The position numbers and the translations under genes were made by a program. A stretch of DNA of 59,104 nucleotides from an uncultured Pseudomonadales bacterium (GTDB lineage: Bacteria; Pseudomonadota; Gammaproteobacteria; Pseudomonadales; Porticoccaceae). Numbering within the stretch: the stretch's first letter is position 1; every line of letters starts with the position of its first letter. The notes beneath the pieces are model-generated. The model was not told where the DNA came from. It worked only from the letters and a program-made list of their open reading frames with translations, and made no database searches. Shown piece by piece: positions 28,712 to 38,963 of this stretch. The DNA is taken from positions 1 to 59,104 of the forward strand of contig CAJQKW010000028.1 in assembly GCA_905478975.1 (NCBI GenBank). Reading direction: 5' to 3'.

Positions 28712-30241
28712 CTATGTGGCTGTAAGCTCACCGTTTAATAGTTTGCGCAAGTAACCGAGTAAATCTGTTGCCGTGAGTCCACGCATGCCCTGCTCTTCCA
28801 CAGCCATATCCGCCGCTGCCGAATGCAGACAACAACCCAATTGGGCTGCCAGTTTTGCTTCAAGACCCTGAGCTAATAGAGCACCGATAATACCCGAGAG
28901 CACATCACCCATACCAGCAGTGGCCATTCCCGGATTACCATAGGGACAGACCGCAATAATCTCATCGCCCGGCGCAGCGATTAATGTGCCTGCACCTTTC
29001 AATAAAACCACCGTATTATATTTTTCTTGTAGCTGGCGCACCGCGGCAAAACGATCTGCCTGTACTTCAGCGACACTGGTATTTAAGAGTCTCGCAGCTT
29101 CCGCTGGATGGGGTGTCATAACCCAGTTACTGCCATCCGGCTGCGATACAACTCGACCCTCGGCAATAATATTCAGCGCATCGGCATCCACCACCATGGG
29201 TAAACCGGTGGCCACGGCTTTCTGCAATAACTGCTCAGACCAGGGCGAGCGACCGAGACCGGGGCCGACAATCAATACTGAAGGTTTGTCTAATAGCGGC
29301 TCTAGTTCTTGGCCCGAGACAATACCACTGACCATCACTTCCGGCTGACGTGCCAGAGCACCAGCAACATGGGCTGGGCGAGTGGCCATGCTGACCAGTC
29401 CCGATCCCGTGCGCAGCGCCGCTTCAGCGGTCATCATTGCCGCGCCACCAAAGCCGTGATCGCCACCGATAACCATGCTGTGACCAAACTGATTCTTGTA
29501 GGCATCCACATCTCTTATGGGCAGATTCTCGATCAACTCATTGAGGTCCATCAGCTGTGCCGAAGGAGCAACCTGCTGAAAGATCTCTTCGTCCACATCT
29601 AGAGAATGGTAAATAACTTCACCACAGAGAGCCGGGCCGCGACCTGTAAACATACCCTGCTTAGCAGCGATAAAGGTCAGGGTGATATCGGCACTAATCG
29701 CGACCTCGGCTTCAGCACCAGAATCGGCGTAAAGCCCTGAGGGCAGATCAATAGCCAAGACCGGTAGTGATGCCTGATTAATCATTTCGATAGCTGCGCC
29801 ATAGGGTTCACGCATGGGGCCAGTGGCGCCTATGCCCAGCAGCGCGTCGACGACAACCCCTTCGGAGAGATCGATGGTTTCGCTGAACGGCGCAAAAATA
29901 ACACCAGCGTTAACCGCATAGTCCCGTGCTGTAACTGCATCGGCTGATAATTTGGCTGGGGTTGATAACTCAACCACGCGCACCGCGAGGCTTTTCTCGG
30001 CAGCCAATGTCGCCACTATATAGCCATCGCCAGCATTGTTGCCAGAACCGCAAAATACGGTGATCAGTGAAGGTTTACCAAAGGCTTCGAGCAGCTCATT
30101 AAAGGCTGCACGGCCAGCACGTTTCATTAGGGTGATGCTTTGGCTATTGGTTTGAGCGTTAAGGTGTTCGGTAGCAAGCTGATCCAGTTTACGAACAGAT
30201 TCAGCCTTGTATAAGGCGTCTTGAATAACAATGTGCGACAT
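28712..30241 (-). CDS. nnr: Bifunctional NAD(P)H-hydrate epimerase / ADP-dependent dehydratase
   Basis: This 509-residue repair enzyme restores hydrated NADH and NADPH. The N-terminal YjeF_N epimerase (about 1-215) has FCGSGNNAGDGY and DALLGIGATGP. The C-terminal dehydratase (about 225-500) has VIGGDHGFGGAAMMTAEAAL and GNPGMATAGMGDVLSGIIGALLAQG. It diverges from queG across 56 nt, which should hold both promoters. Confidence 0.96.
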   Translation of the reverse strand: MSHIVIQDALYKAESVRKLDQLATEHLNAQTNSQSITLMKRAGRAAFNELLEAFGKPSLITVFCGSGNNAGDGYIVATLAAEKSLAVRVVELSTPAKLSADAVTARDYAVNAGVIFAPFSETIDLSEGVVVDALLGIGATGPMREPYGAAIEMINQASLPVLAIDLPSGLYADSGAEAEVAISADITLTFIAAKQGMFTGRGPALCGEVIYHSLDVDEEIFQQVAPSAQLMDLNELIENLPIRDVDAYKNQFGHSMVIGGDHGFGGAAMMTAEAALRTGSGLVSMATRPAHVAGALARQPEVMVSGIVSGQELEPLLDKPSVLIVGPGLGRSPWSEQLLQKAVATGLPMVVDADALNIIAEGRVVSQPDGSNWVMTPHPAEAARLLNTSVAEVQADRFAAVRQLQEKYNTVVLLKGAGTLIAAPGDEIIAVCPYGNPGMATAGMGDVLSGIIGALLAQGLEAKLAAQLGCCLHSAAADMAVEEQGMRGLTATDLLGYLRKLLNGELTAT

Positions 30242-30297
30242 AACCGCGAGTTCCCAGTAAGATTAGCGCGATTATATGTCAGATTAGCCCTGAAACC

Positions 30298-31392
30298 ATG
30301 CCCGAAACCGATAAGCTCAATGATCTCGCGAAAAAAGTTAAAGCCTGGGGCTTGGAGCTGGGTTTTCAGCAGGTGGCTATTTCCCAACCGGATCTCAGCT
30401 CCGCATCAAAAAATCTTTTAGGTTGGTTGGACAAAGGCTATCAGGGTTCCATGCAGTGGATGGGGGAACATGGCGAGAAGCGTTACACTCCAGATCAGCT
30501 GGTAGAAAAAACCCTGCGAGTGATCTCAGTGCGTATGGATTATCTCGCCGACAGTAATATGATCGCCGTATTGAAGGATGACAATAAGGCTTATATATCA
30601 AGGTATGCGTTGGGTCGTGACTACCACAAGTTGATCCGCAAACGTCTGGCTAAACTCGGTAAAAAAATTGAAGCTGAAATAGATTTTCATGGCCTCAATC
30701 ATCTGCAATTAACTCAGCGACCCTTTGTTGACAGTGCCCCAGTGATGGAGAAGCCCATCGCCGAGCAGGCTGGATTGGGTTGGATCGGCAAAAATACCCT
30801 ACTGATAAACGACAAAGCCGGCTCTTGGTTTTTTCTTGGGGAGATCTATATTTCTCTGGAATTACCCGTTGATCAGAGTGAGCAAACCAATAAGTGCGGC
30901 AACTGTCGCGCCTGTTTAAAAGTCTGCCCCACCAATGCCTTTCCCGAACCCTATGTGCTGGATGCGCGCAGATGTATTTCCTATCTGACTATCGAGAGCC
31001 AGGAACCGATCCCGGAAGAATTGCGTCCGCTGATGGGCAATCGGGTATTTGGCTGCGATGACTGCCAGATTATATGCCCTTGGAATCGCTATTCTTCAAA
31101 GACAAACGAAATAGACTTTTCTCCGCGGCACAATCTCGATAACTCGGATTTGGTCACGCTGTTTGAATGGACTGAAGAAGAGTTTTTGAACAATACCGAG
31201 GGTTCACCGATTCGCCGTATTGGCTATCAGCGCTGGCTGCGCAATCTCTCGGTGGGATTGGGTAATGCGCCGACATCAGAGAGAATTATCGGCGCCTTAA
31301 AGAAAAGAATGAATGACCCATCTGCCCTGGTGCGTGAACATGTGCTCTGGGCTCTAGAACAGCAAACCAGCGTAAAGTTTTTTAAAGCTTAA
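30298..31392 (+). CDS. queG: Epoxyqueuosine reductase QueG
   Basis: This 364-residue iron-sulfur, cobalamin-dependent enzyme carries out the last step of queuosine synthesis in tRNA. Cluster ligands are C200, C203, C206 and C210, and C253, C256 and C260 with the paired motif, as in ferredoxin-like domains. The [24 protein letters not shown] region contains the catalytic Asp. A HEAT-like helical tail follows. The last 11 nt overlap the 3' end of convergent orn. Confidence 0.97.
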   Translation: MPETDKLNDLAKKVKAWGLELGFQQVAISQPDLSSASKNLLGWLDKGYQGSMQWMGEHGEKRYTPDQLVEKTLRVISVRMDYLADSNMIAVLKDDNKAYISRYALGRDYHKLIRKRLAKLGKKIEAEIDFHGLNHLQLTQRPFVDSAPVMEKPIAEQAGLGWIGKNTLLINDKAGSWFFLGEIYISLELPVDQSEQTNKCGNCRACLKVCPTNAFPEPYVLDARRCISYLTIESQEPIPEELRPLMGNRVFGCDDCQIICPWNRYSSKTNEIDFSPRHNLDNSDLVTLFEWTEEEFLNNTEGSPIRRIGYQRWLRNLSVGLGNAPTSERIIGALKKRMNDPSALVREHVLWALEQQTSVKFFKA

Positions 31393-31948
31393 TAAACACT
31401 TCCCGGTAGTATTCCAACTCACGAATAGAATCGTAAATATCATCCATAGCCAAATGACTGCCACGCTTTTTAAAGCCATTGGCCAGTTCCGGCTTCCAGC
31501 GCTGAACCAATTCTTTCAGTGTGCTGACATCCAAATTGCGGTAGTGAAAAAAGCTCTGTAAGTCGGTCATGTAGTTGGCTAAAAAGCGTCGGTCCTGACA
31601 GATCGAGTTGCCGCACATGGGCGACTTGCCCGCTGGCACCCACTGGCGCAGAAATTCAATCGTGGCTAATTCGGCCTCCGCCTCAGTCACCACAGTCTGA
31701 CGTACCCGCTCGGTGAGACCTGAACCCCCATGCTGGCGGGTATTCCACTCGTCCATGCCGTCGAGTAACTCATCGGACTGATGCACTGCAATCATCGGAC
31801 CTTCAGCCAGAACATTGAGGTCTTTGTCGGTGACCACTGTGGCGATTTCAATAATCCGGTCATGTTCGGGGCTCAATCCGGTCATTTCCAGATCGATCCA
31901 GATTAAATTCTGCGGGTCAGTGTTGGCATTGGCGGTTGTAGCGGTCAT
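31382..31948 (-). CDS. orn: Oligoribonuclease
   Basis: This 188-residue DEDDh 3'-5' exonuclease clears 2-5-nt RNAs and pGpG, the end product of c-di-GMP breakdown. It has [22 protein letters not shown] (first acidic pair), [13 protein letters not shown] and [16 protein letters not shown] (late His and Asp). It diverges from rsgA over 109 nt, a conserved arrangement. Confidence 0.98.
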   Translation of the reverse strand: MTATTANANTDPQNLIWIDLEMTGLSPEHDRIIEIATVVTDKDLNVLAEGPMIAVHQSDELLDGMDEWNTRQHGGSGLTERVRQTVVTEAEAELATIEFLRQWVPAGKSPMCGNSICQDRRFLANYMTDLQSFFHYRNLDVSTLKELVQRWKPELANGFKKRGSHLAMDDIYDSIRELEYYREVFIKL

Positions 31949-32057
31949 CTAAATCTTCCAAGTGGGGTTAGCAAAATGTTCCTCGAGGCGGATATGCTAT
32001 ATCCTTGCAGCCGATAACGCCAGACATGGCGCATAACCCAAATCCTCGAGAGCATTA

Positions 32058-33083
32058 ATGGCGAAACGCAATCTCAGTAAACAGCAAAAAGGTCGTATCC
32101 AAACGATTCAAGAGCGACGTCGAGCGCGGGCTATTGCGAAAAAATCCGTATCCGAAGAGCAGCTTGAGAATCTTACTCAACTGGGTCCAGAGATACTGGG
32201 TACGGTGATTACCAACTTTGGCGCCCAGGTGGATATCGAAGGCCTGGAAGATCGCTTTAAGGGCAATATCTACCGCTGTCATCTGCGCACCAATCTCGAA
32301 CCTCTAGTAACCGGCGACCGCGTGGTCTGGCGCTATGCCGAACCTGTGGGCGTTGTGGTGGCCAGAGAGCCACGGGATTCAGAACTGCTACGCCCTGATC
32401 CCTATGGCAAGCTGCGTCCAGTCGCGGCCAATGTGGACCGTATCGCCATTGTCTTTGCCGCCAAACCAACGCCCTATAGCAACCTGATCGACCGCTACCT
32501 GATTGCTTCAGAAGCGCAAAACATTCAGCCTGTATTAATCATCAACAAATTCGATATGCTCAGCGACAGTGATTTCCCAAAGGTTGAGCAGCTGTTAAAA
32601 GATTACCGCACTGTGGGCTATGAGGTGCTTTGCGTCTCAGCGACCACTGGTGAGGGTCTCAAGGAACTGAAAGACTATATGGCGGCACACACTTCGGTGT
32701 TTGTTGGCCAGTCGGGTGTGGGCAAATCGTCGCTGATCAATGAGCTGCAACCCGATGCCAATATCTTGGTCGGCGAGCTATCGGCTGGCAAGGACAAAGG
32801 CCAACATACCACCACCGCCTCGCGTCTGTTTCACCTTGAAAATGGCGGTCACCTGATCGACTCCCCAGGTATTCGCGAATTTGCTGTAACCAATTTAAGT
32901 GATGGGCAGATTATCGATGGCTTTATCGAGTTCAGACCCTTTCTGGGCTACTGTAAATTCAGGGACTGTAAACATTCGGTTGAATTGGGTTGCGCGCTGC
33001 TTGCGGCGGCTGAAGAGGGTAAAATTCTGCCGATCAGATTGCTCAATTACCGCAATATTCTTGCCAGTCAGGATGAAGAGTAA
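32058..33083 (+). CDS. rsgA: Small-subunit ribosome biogenesis GTPase RsgA
   Basis: This 341-residue circularly permuted GTPase acts in late 30S assembly. Order of elements: OB-fold (about 50-110), NKFD specificity motif before the P-loop, GQSGVGKSS at 217-225, DSPGIREF switch, then zinc ligands C299, C304, H306 and C312. The first 35 residues are basic. Its TAA overlaps the next gene's ATG by one base. Confidence 0.98.
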   Translation: MAKRNLSKQQKGRIQTIQERRRARAIAKKSVSEEQLENLTQLGPEILGTVITNFGAQVDIEGLEDRFKGNIYRCHLRTNLEPLVTGDRVVWRYAEPVGVVVAREPRDSELLRPDPYGKLRPVAANVDRIAIVFAAKPTPYSNLIDRYLIASEAQNIQPVLIINKFDMLSDSDFPKVEQLLKDYRTVGYEVLCVSATTGEGLKELKDYMAAHTSVFVGQSGVGKSSLINELQPDANILVGELSAGKDKGQHTTTASRLFHLENGGHLIDSPGIREFAVTNLSDGQIIDGFIEFRPFLGYCKFRDCKHSVELGCALLAAAEEGKILPIRLLNYRNILASQDEE

Positions 33084-33910
33084 TGGCGGCTGATATTCCA
33101 CGCCTGTTAGAACCGGCGCAATTAGAATCACTATTGAGTTCCACTTCAGATAACCACAATGTGATTATTGTCGATCTCTGTAGCGATGCACTCTATCGCC
33201 AGAAGCATGTCCCTGGTGCTGTGCATCTGCAGCCCGGCGCCTTGATGGCGGGCACTGCGCCCTACCCTGGCAAGCTGCCAGCAATGGCACAGTTAGAAAA
33301 TATTATTCGCTATCTGGGCATTGATACCCATAGTCATTTGGTGATCTATGACGATGAAGGTGGCGGCTGGGCTGGGCGCTTTGCCTGGACTCTGGATCTG
33401 CTTGGCTTTCAAAACTGGTCTTATCTCAATGGTGGTATTGTTGCCTGGATTAAAGAGGGTTTTGTCACCGAGGCAGAGGCTAATCAGCCAGTCGCCTCGG
33501 ACAGCTCTGTGAGTATCATCAATCCAGCAGTATTGATCAGCGCAGACGATATTATCGGCCAGCTGGGTCAGCCAGATTTTGCCGTTTGGGATGCCCGTAG
33601 TCCCGGTGAGTACAGTGGCAATATGGTGCGCTCAGCTCGCGGCGGGCACATTCCCGGGGCGATTAATATTGAGTGGACCGAATTGATGGATTCACAGCGC
33701 AACCTGCGCATTCGTGAAGATGCCGAAGCGATTCTCAGCAACGCTGGTTTAGGTAAAGATAAGTCTGTGGCAACTCACTGCCAGAGCCACCACCGTTCGG
33801 GCTTTACTTATATGGTGGCGCGGATTTTGGGTTATAAAAAAATCAGTGCTTACGACGGCTCATGGGCCGAATGGGGCAGCCTCGATCACACCCCAGTTGA
33901 GCGCGGATAG
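33083..33910 (+). CDS. Tandem rhodanese-domain sulfurtransferase
   Basis: This 275-residue protein has an inactive-looking N-terminal rhodanese domain (about 10-135) and a C-terminal catalytic one (about 150-270). Cys233 starts the loop C-Q-S-H-H-R-S. The architecture is that of thiosulfate or 3-mercaptopyruvate sulfurtransferases, but the loop does not separate these substrates. It is coupled to rsgA (TAATG) and precedes psd by 35 nt. Confidence 0.9.
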   Translation: MAADIPRLLEPAQLESLLSSTSDNHNVIIVDLCSDALYRQKHVPGAVHLQPGALMAGTAPYPGKLPAMAQLENIIRYLGIDTHSHLVIYDDEGGGWAGRFAWTLDLLGFQNWSYLNGGIVAWIKEGFVTEAEANQPVASDSSVSIINPAVLISADDIIGQLGQPDFAVWDARSPGEYSGNMVRSARGGHIPGAINIEWTELMDSQRNLRIREDAEAILSNAGLGKDKSVATHCQSHHRSGFTYMVARILGYKKISAYDGSWAEWGSLDHTPVERG

Positions 33911-33945
33911 AGACCAATTTAACAAACAATTAAGAGTTTGAAACT

Positions 33946-34797
33946 ATGAATCACCAAGCAGAACTATTTGTTGCCCTGCAACGACTACTTCCCCAGCACG
34001 CCCTCTCACGACTGATTGCTAGAGCGGCTGAATCAAAGATGCCCTGGTTAAAAAATCGGCTTATCGAGCGTGCTATTGCCGCTTTCGATATTAATATCGA
34101 CGAAGCCGAGAGCAGTGACCTGGATGATTACGAAAACTTTAATAGCTTTTTTACCCGCGCATTAAAAGATGGCGCGCGCCCCATTGATCAGGATTCTAAC
34201 GCTCTGGTCTCACCCGCCGATGGCGCAGTGAGCCAAGCTGGGCCAATTACCCAGGAGCGGATTATTCAGGCCAAGGGCAGTGATTACTCCGCTGGCCGTC
34301 TGCTGGGTAATACCGAAGAAGCCAAGCTCTATACAGATGGTGCCTTCACGACAATCTATCTGTCGCCGAAGGATTACCACCGCGTGCATATGCCGATCGC
34401 TGGAACATTGATTAGCACCCGCTATATTCCCGGGGATCTCTTTTCCGTCAATGATAAAACCGCTCAGGCTCTTCCAGGTCTGTTTGCCCGCAACGAGAGG
34501 CTTGTCTGTCAGTTTGATTCGGAATTGGGACAGTTTGCGCTAGTGTTTGTTGGGGCCATGCTGGTGGCCGGTATAGAAACAGTTTGGGGCGGATTTGAAA
34601 CCCCGGGACGCGGTGCTGTGCGCAACGCAGACTTTTCAGGTCGCGATTTAAGCTTTGATAAGGGTGAGGAGATCGGACGCTTTAAGTTTGGCTCAACGGT
34701 TATTTTGTTATTTCAAAGGGATAAAATTGACTGGCAAGATTCCTTTGTCCCTCAGGCTCCTGTGCAGATGGGCGAGAAGATCGCCAGCTGCAAGTAA
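33946..34797 (+). CDS. psd: Phosphatidylserine decarboxylase proenzyme
   Basis: This 283-residue inner-membrane enzyme makes phosphatidylethanolamine. The self-cleavage motif F-G-S-T has Ser250, giving a beta chain of about 249 residues and a pyruvoyl alpha chain of about 34. VSPADGAVS and SPKDYHRVHMP are the other conserved blocks. It lies downstream of rsgA and the rhodanese on one strand and converges tightly on the HD-GYP gene (12 nt). Confidence 0.98.
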   Translation: MNHQAELFVALQRLLPQHALSRLIARAAESKMPWLKNRLIERAIAAFDINIDEAESSDLDDYENFNSFFTRALKDGARPIDQDSNALVSPADGAVSQAGPITQERIIQAKGSDYSAGRLLGNTEEAKLYTDGAFTTIYLSPKDYHRVHMPIAGTLISTRYIPGDLFSVNDKTAQALPGLFARNERLVCQFDSELGQFALVFVGAMLVAGIETVWGGFETPGRGAVRNADFSGRDLSFDKGEEIGRFKFGSTVILLFQRDKIDWQDSFVPQAPVQMGEKIASCK

Positions 34798-34800
34798 GGA

Positions 34801-34831
34801 AAAAAGGCGCTAACCTAATAGGCGCTCTTTT
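34801..34831. terminator. Weak, possibly bidirectional terminator between psd and the HD-GYP gene
   Basis: AAAAAGGCGC (34801-34810) can pair with GCGCTCTTTT (34822-34831) with one mismatch and one wobble. It spans the convergent stops. The imperfect stem keeps confidence low. Confidence 0.35.
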
Positions 34832-36258
34832 AATGCAGCAAAAAAGCCATTGTTTAGATGAGATGACTGCTGGCTTTGCGCCAGTGGCCCGGCGTTGGAG
34901 GCGAGGGAAAAAGGCTTAGTAATAAGTAAGTTGAGCATATCTTCATCGACACCGAGAGTCTCCGAGTCGACATCTTTTACAATCGCTAACTTGGCAACAT
35001 CATAGGCCCGACGGGTACCAAATTTCTGTAATTGGGCGCGGGCCTTATCTTCATTTTTTAGATCGACAAAGATGTAGTTGTCGACATTAGCGCCAGCCTC
35101 TGTGGACTCAAATACTGCCAGTCTCGGCGACAGTCTCGATTTGGGATTTTGCTCAATCACCATACCCTGATCACCAGTGGTTAATTCCACCACGGTTCCG
35201 GCAGGATAGAGCCCCACTGACTGAATAAATTCAATCACCAAATCTTCGGCAAAGGCTTGCCCGCGAAGCTCATAGAGTCTGGCTGTGGCTTTCGATGGTG
35301 TCAGTACCTGGGAGACCTCACGAGGATTACAGAGACGGTCAAACTCAGAGGCTATGCCAACAACGGCGGCCAAAAAGGGAATCCGCTGACCGCTGCAACC
35401 TTTGGGAAATCCACTGCCATCAAAACGCTCACAGTGAAATTTAATAATATTCATAACCCGCCGGTTATCGAAATCAGACTGTTTTAGTTTTTCTAAACTG
35501 GCACTGACAAAGCCGCGATATTCAGTCTCTTCCTCGGCGTTGCGATCGGACTTGCGCAGTAGCACTCGATCCATACCCGCTTTGCCCACATCTTTTAACA
35601 GGGCGGCGAGACAGATATCTTTAAGCTGGTCTATTTCAAGGCCAACATGGCGGGCAAACTGGGTCGCCCAGAGACCGGAGCGAATACTGTGGTCATGGGT
35701 GTGGCGATCCTTGGCACGCAACTGTAACAACCAGGTAAAGGCGTCGGGACAGCGCACCACGCTATCCACCATATCGTCCACTGACTGCTGGAGTTGGCGC
35801 AGATTAAACGGCCCGCCCTTGGCAACTTGGCGCGTGGCAACACTTAAGCAGCCGACTAAATTGTTCATCACCCTGCGGGCGGCAGGCATTTCTTTAGAGA
35901 GTTCGACGGTCTTTCTGTAGATATCGGGTTTGATCACAAAGCTGCGCGGTTCAGAATACTGGCGGCTATCCATCAAACCACGGACCATCGGATTAATGTC
36001 CTGAGCCTTGTTGCGAAGATCATTGTTAAATTGGCGACTACCGGCGGAGGGGGTTTTAAAATCTATCGGCGAAGCGCCTTTGGCGATGTCGATATAGACG
36101 TAGTCACAGTAGGCTTTGACCCGGGAGGCATCGGCAGCATTTTTAATCAAAAAGCCCTGAATCGGGAACGGAGTCTCCGCCCACGGCTTGTCGAGAGCAG
36201 AAATAAACATTCCCACTTCGAGTTCATGAATAAAGACTTTAAGTTGCTGTAGTGACAT
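34810..36258 (-). CDS. DUF3391 / degenerate HD-GYP domain protein
   Basis: This 482-residue protein has an N-terminal DUF3391-like domain (about 1-130, MSLQQLKVFIHELEVGMFIS) and a C-terminal HD-GYP-type domain (about 180-360). HD-GYP enzymes hydrolyse c-di-GMP with a di- or tri-iron centre. Here the HD dyad is K222-D223, the HHE motif is H275-C276-E277, and GYP is G283-F284-P285. Loss of these ligands suggests an inactive or altered domain, perhaps a sensor or scaffold. The last 120 residues are variable. It is 129 nt downstream of hemE. Confidence 0.9.
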   Translation of the reverse strand: MSLQQLKVFIHELEVGMFISALDKPWAETPFPIQGFLIKNAADASRVKAYCDYVYIDIAKGASPIDFKTPSAGSRQFNNDLRNKAQDINPMVRGLMDSRQYSEPRSFVIKPDIYRKTVELSKEMPAARRVMNNLVGCLSVATRQVAKGGPFNLRQLQQSVDDMVDSVVRCPDAFTWLLQLRAKDRHTHDHSIRSGLWATQFARHVGLEIDQLKDICLAALLKDVGKAGMDRVLLRKSDRNAEEETEYRGFVSASLEKLKQSDFDNRRVMNIIKFHCERFDGSGFPKGCSGQRIPFLAAVVGIASEFDRLCNPREVSQVLTPSKATARLYELRGQAFAEDLVIEFIQSVGLYPAGTVVELTTGDQGMVIEQNPKSRLSPRLAVFESTEAGANVDNYIFVDLKNEDKARAQLQKFGTRRAYDVAKLAIVKDVDSETLGVDEDMLNLLITKPFSLASNAGPLAQSQQSSHLNNGFFAALKERLLG

Positions 36259-36387
36259 AAGGTACCAGATCTCTTTCAGCGCTAGTAATACATAACCGAA
36301 CCACTGCGAAATGTAACGCTTTCACCAACGTAAAAGCGTGCACCGGTAGGGTTTTAGTAAATATAGACTAAGAAGAGCTGAGGTAAA

Positions 36388-37446
36388 TCAGTACTTTGTA
36401 GAAAACTTGTGAACAGCATCAATAAACACTTTCACATGGTCTGGGTTGATATCTGGCGTAATGCCATGACCCAGGTTAAATATATGCCCGGGGCCGCCGC
36501 CAAACCCTTTCAGGATAGCGTCAACCTGGCTTTCAATAACGGCTGGATCAGCTCTTAAAACAGCCGGATCCATATTGCCTTGGAGGGCTACTCTATCGCC
36601 TACTCGGCCTTTGGCCGCTGCAATATCGGTACTCCAATCGAGACCCAGAGCGTGACAGCCGGTGTCGGCCATCTTTTCCAGCCACAGGCCGCCACCCTTG
36701 GTGAATAGAATAACCGGCACATCGCGACCATCGTGATGGCTGATTAATCCATCGACAATTTTCTGCATATAGCCGAGAGAGAATTCGGCGTAAGCGGCGT
36801 GACTCAGTGCGCCACCCCAGGTGTCAAATATCTGCACTACCTGAGCACCGGCACGAATCTGGGCATTCAGGTAATCAATGACCGACAGGGACAGTTTTTC
36901 CAGCAGTTGATGCATCAATTCAGGCTGGGTATAGAGCATGGTTTTGGCGCGGGCGAAGTCGCGGCTGCTCTGACCTTCGATCATGTAAGTGGCCAGTGTC
37001 CAGGGACTGCCGGAAAAACCGATCAGCGGAACACGACCATTGAGCTCGCGACGAATCATGGTCACGGCATCAGTGACATAGGAAAGATCGCTGGCAGTGT
37101 CGATCACTTCAAGGGCTTCGATATCCGCCTCAGTTCTGACCGGCTTGCGAAACTTGGGGCCCTCTCCAGTTTCAAAATAGAGGCCCAATCCCATTGCGTC
37201 GGGAATGGTTAAAATGTCGGAGAACAGAATGGCCGCGTCCATCTCATAGCGCTCGAGAGGCTGCAATGTCACTTCACAGGCCAGTTCAGTGTTCTTGCAC
37301 AGACTCATAAAGTCGCCGGCAACAGCTCTAACCGCTCGGTACTCGGGCAGGTAGCGGCCCGCTTGACGCATCATCCATACTGGAGTGCGGTCAACAGGCT
37401 GGCGCATCAGCGCCTTGAGAAAGCGGTCATTCTTTAATTCAGACAT
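36388..37446 (-). CDS. hemE: Uroporphyrinogen decarboxylase
   Basis: This 352-residue enzyme decarboxylates the four acetate side chains of uroporphyrinogen III in haem synthesis. [21 protein letters not shown] holds the substrate-binding Arg residues. [16 protein letters not shown] and [16 protein letters not shown] are diagnostic. It lies 64 nt downstream of gltD, matching the pseudomonad order gltB-gltD-hemE. Confidence 0.99.
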   Translation of the reverse strand: MSELKNDRFLKALMRQPVDRTPVWMMRQAGRYLPEYRAVRAVAGDFMSLCKNTELACEVTLQPLERYEMDAAILFSDILTIPDAMGLGLYFETGEGPKFRKPVRTEADIEALEVIDTASDLSYVTDAVTMIRRELNGRVPLIGFSGSPWTLATYMIEGQSSRDFARAKTMLYTQPELMHQLLEKLSLSVIDYLNAQIRAGAQVVQIFDTWGGALSHAAYAEFSLGYMQKIVDGLISHHDGRDVPVILFTKGGGLWLEKMADTGCHALGLDWSTDIAAAKGRVGDRVALQGNMDPAVLRADPAVIESQVDAILKGFGGGPGHIFNLGHGITPDINPDHVKVFIDAVHKFSTKY

Positions 37447-37510
37447 TCAATTTCCAAAATAATAAAATTTAGAGCAATAAAGTTAGATGCAATATAGTCC
37501 ATGCTGCGAA

Positions 37511-38953
<1,443 letters not shown>

Positions 38954-38963
38954 CTAATCAACG

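Noticed and set aside
36316-36339. Hairpin ACGCTTT/AAAGCGT between hemE and the HD-GYP gene
   Set aside because: It has a 7-bp stem, a 10-nt loop and no U-tract, so it is not convincing as a terminator or site.
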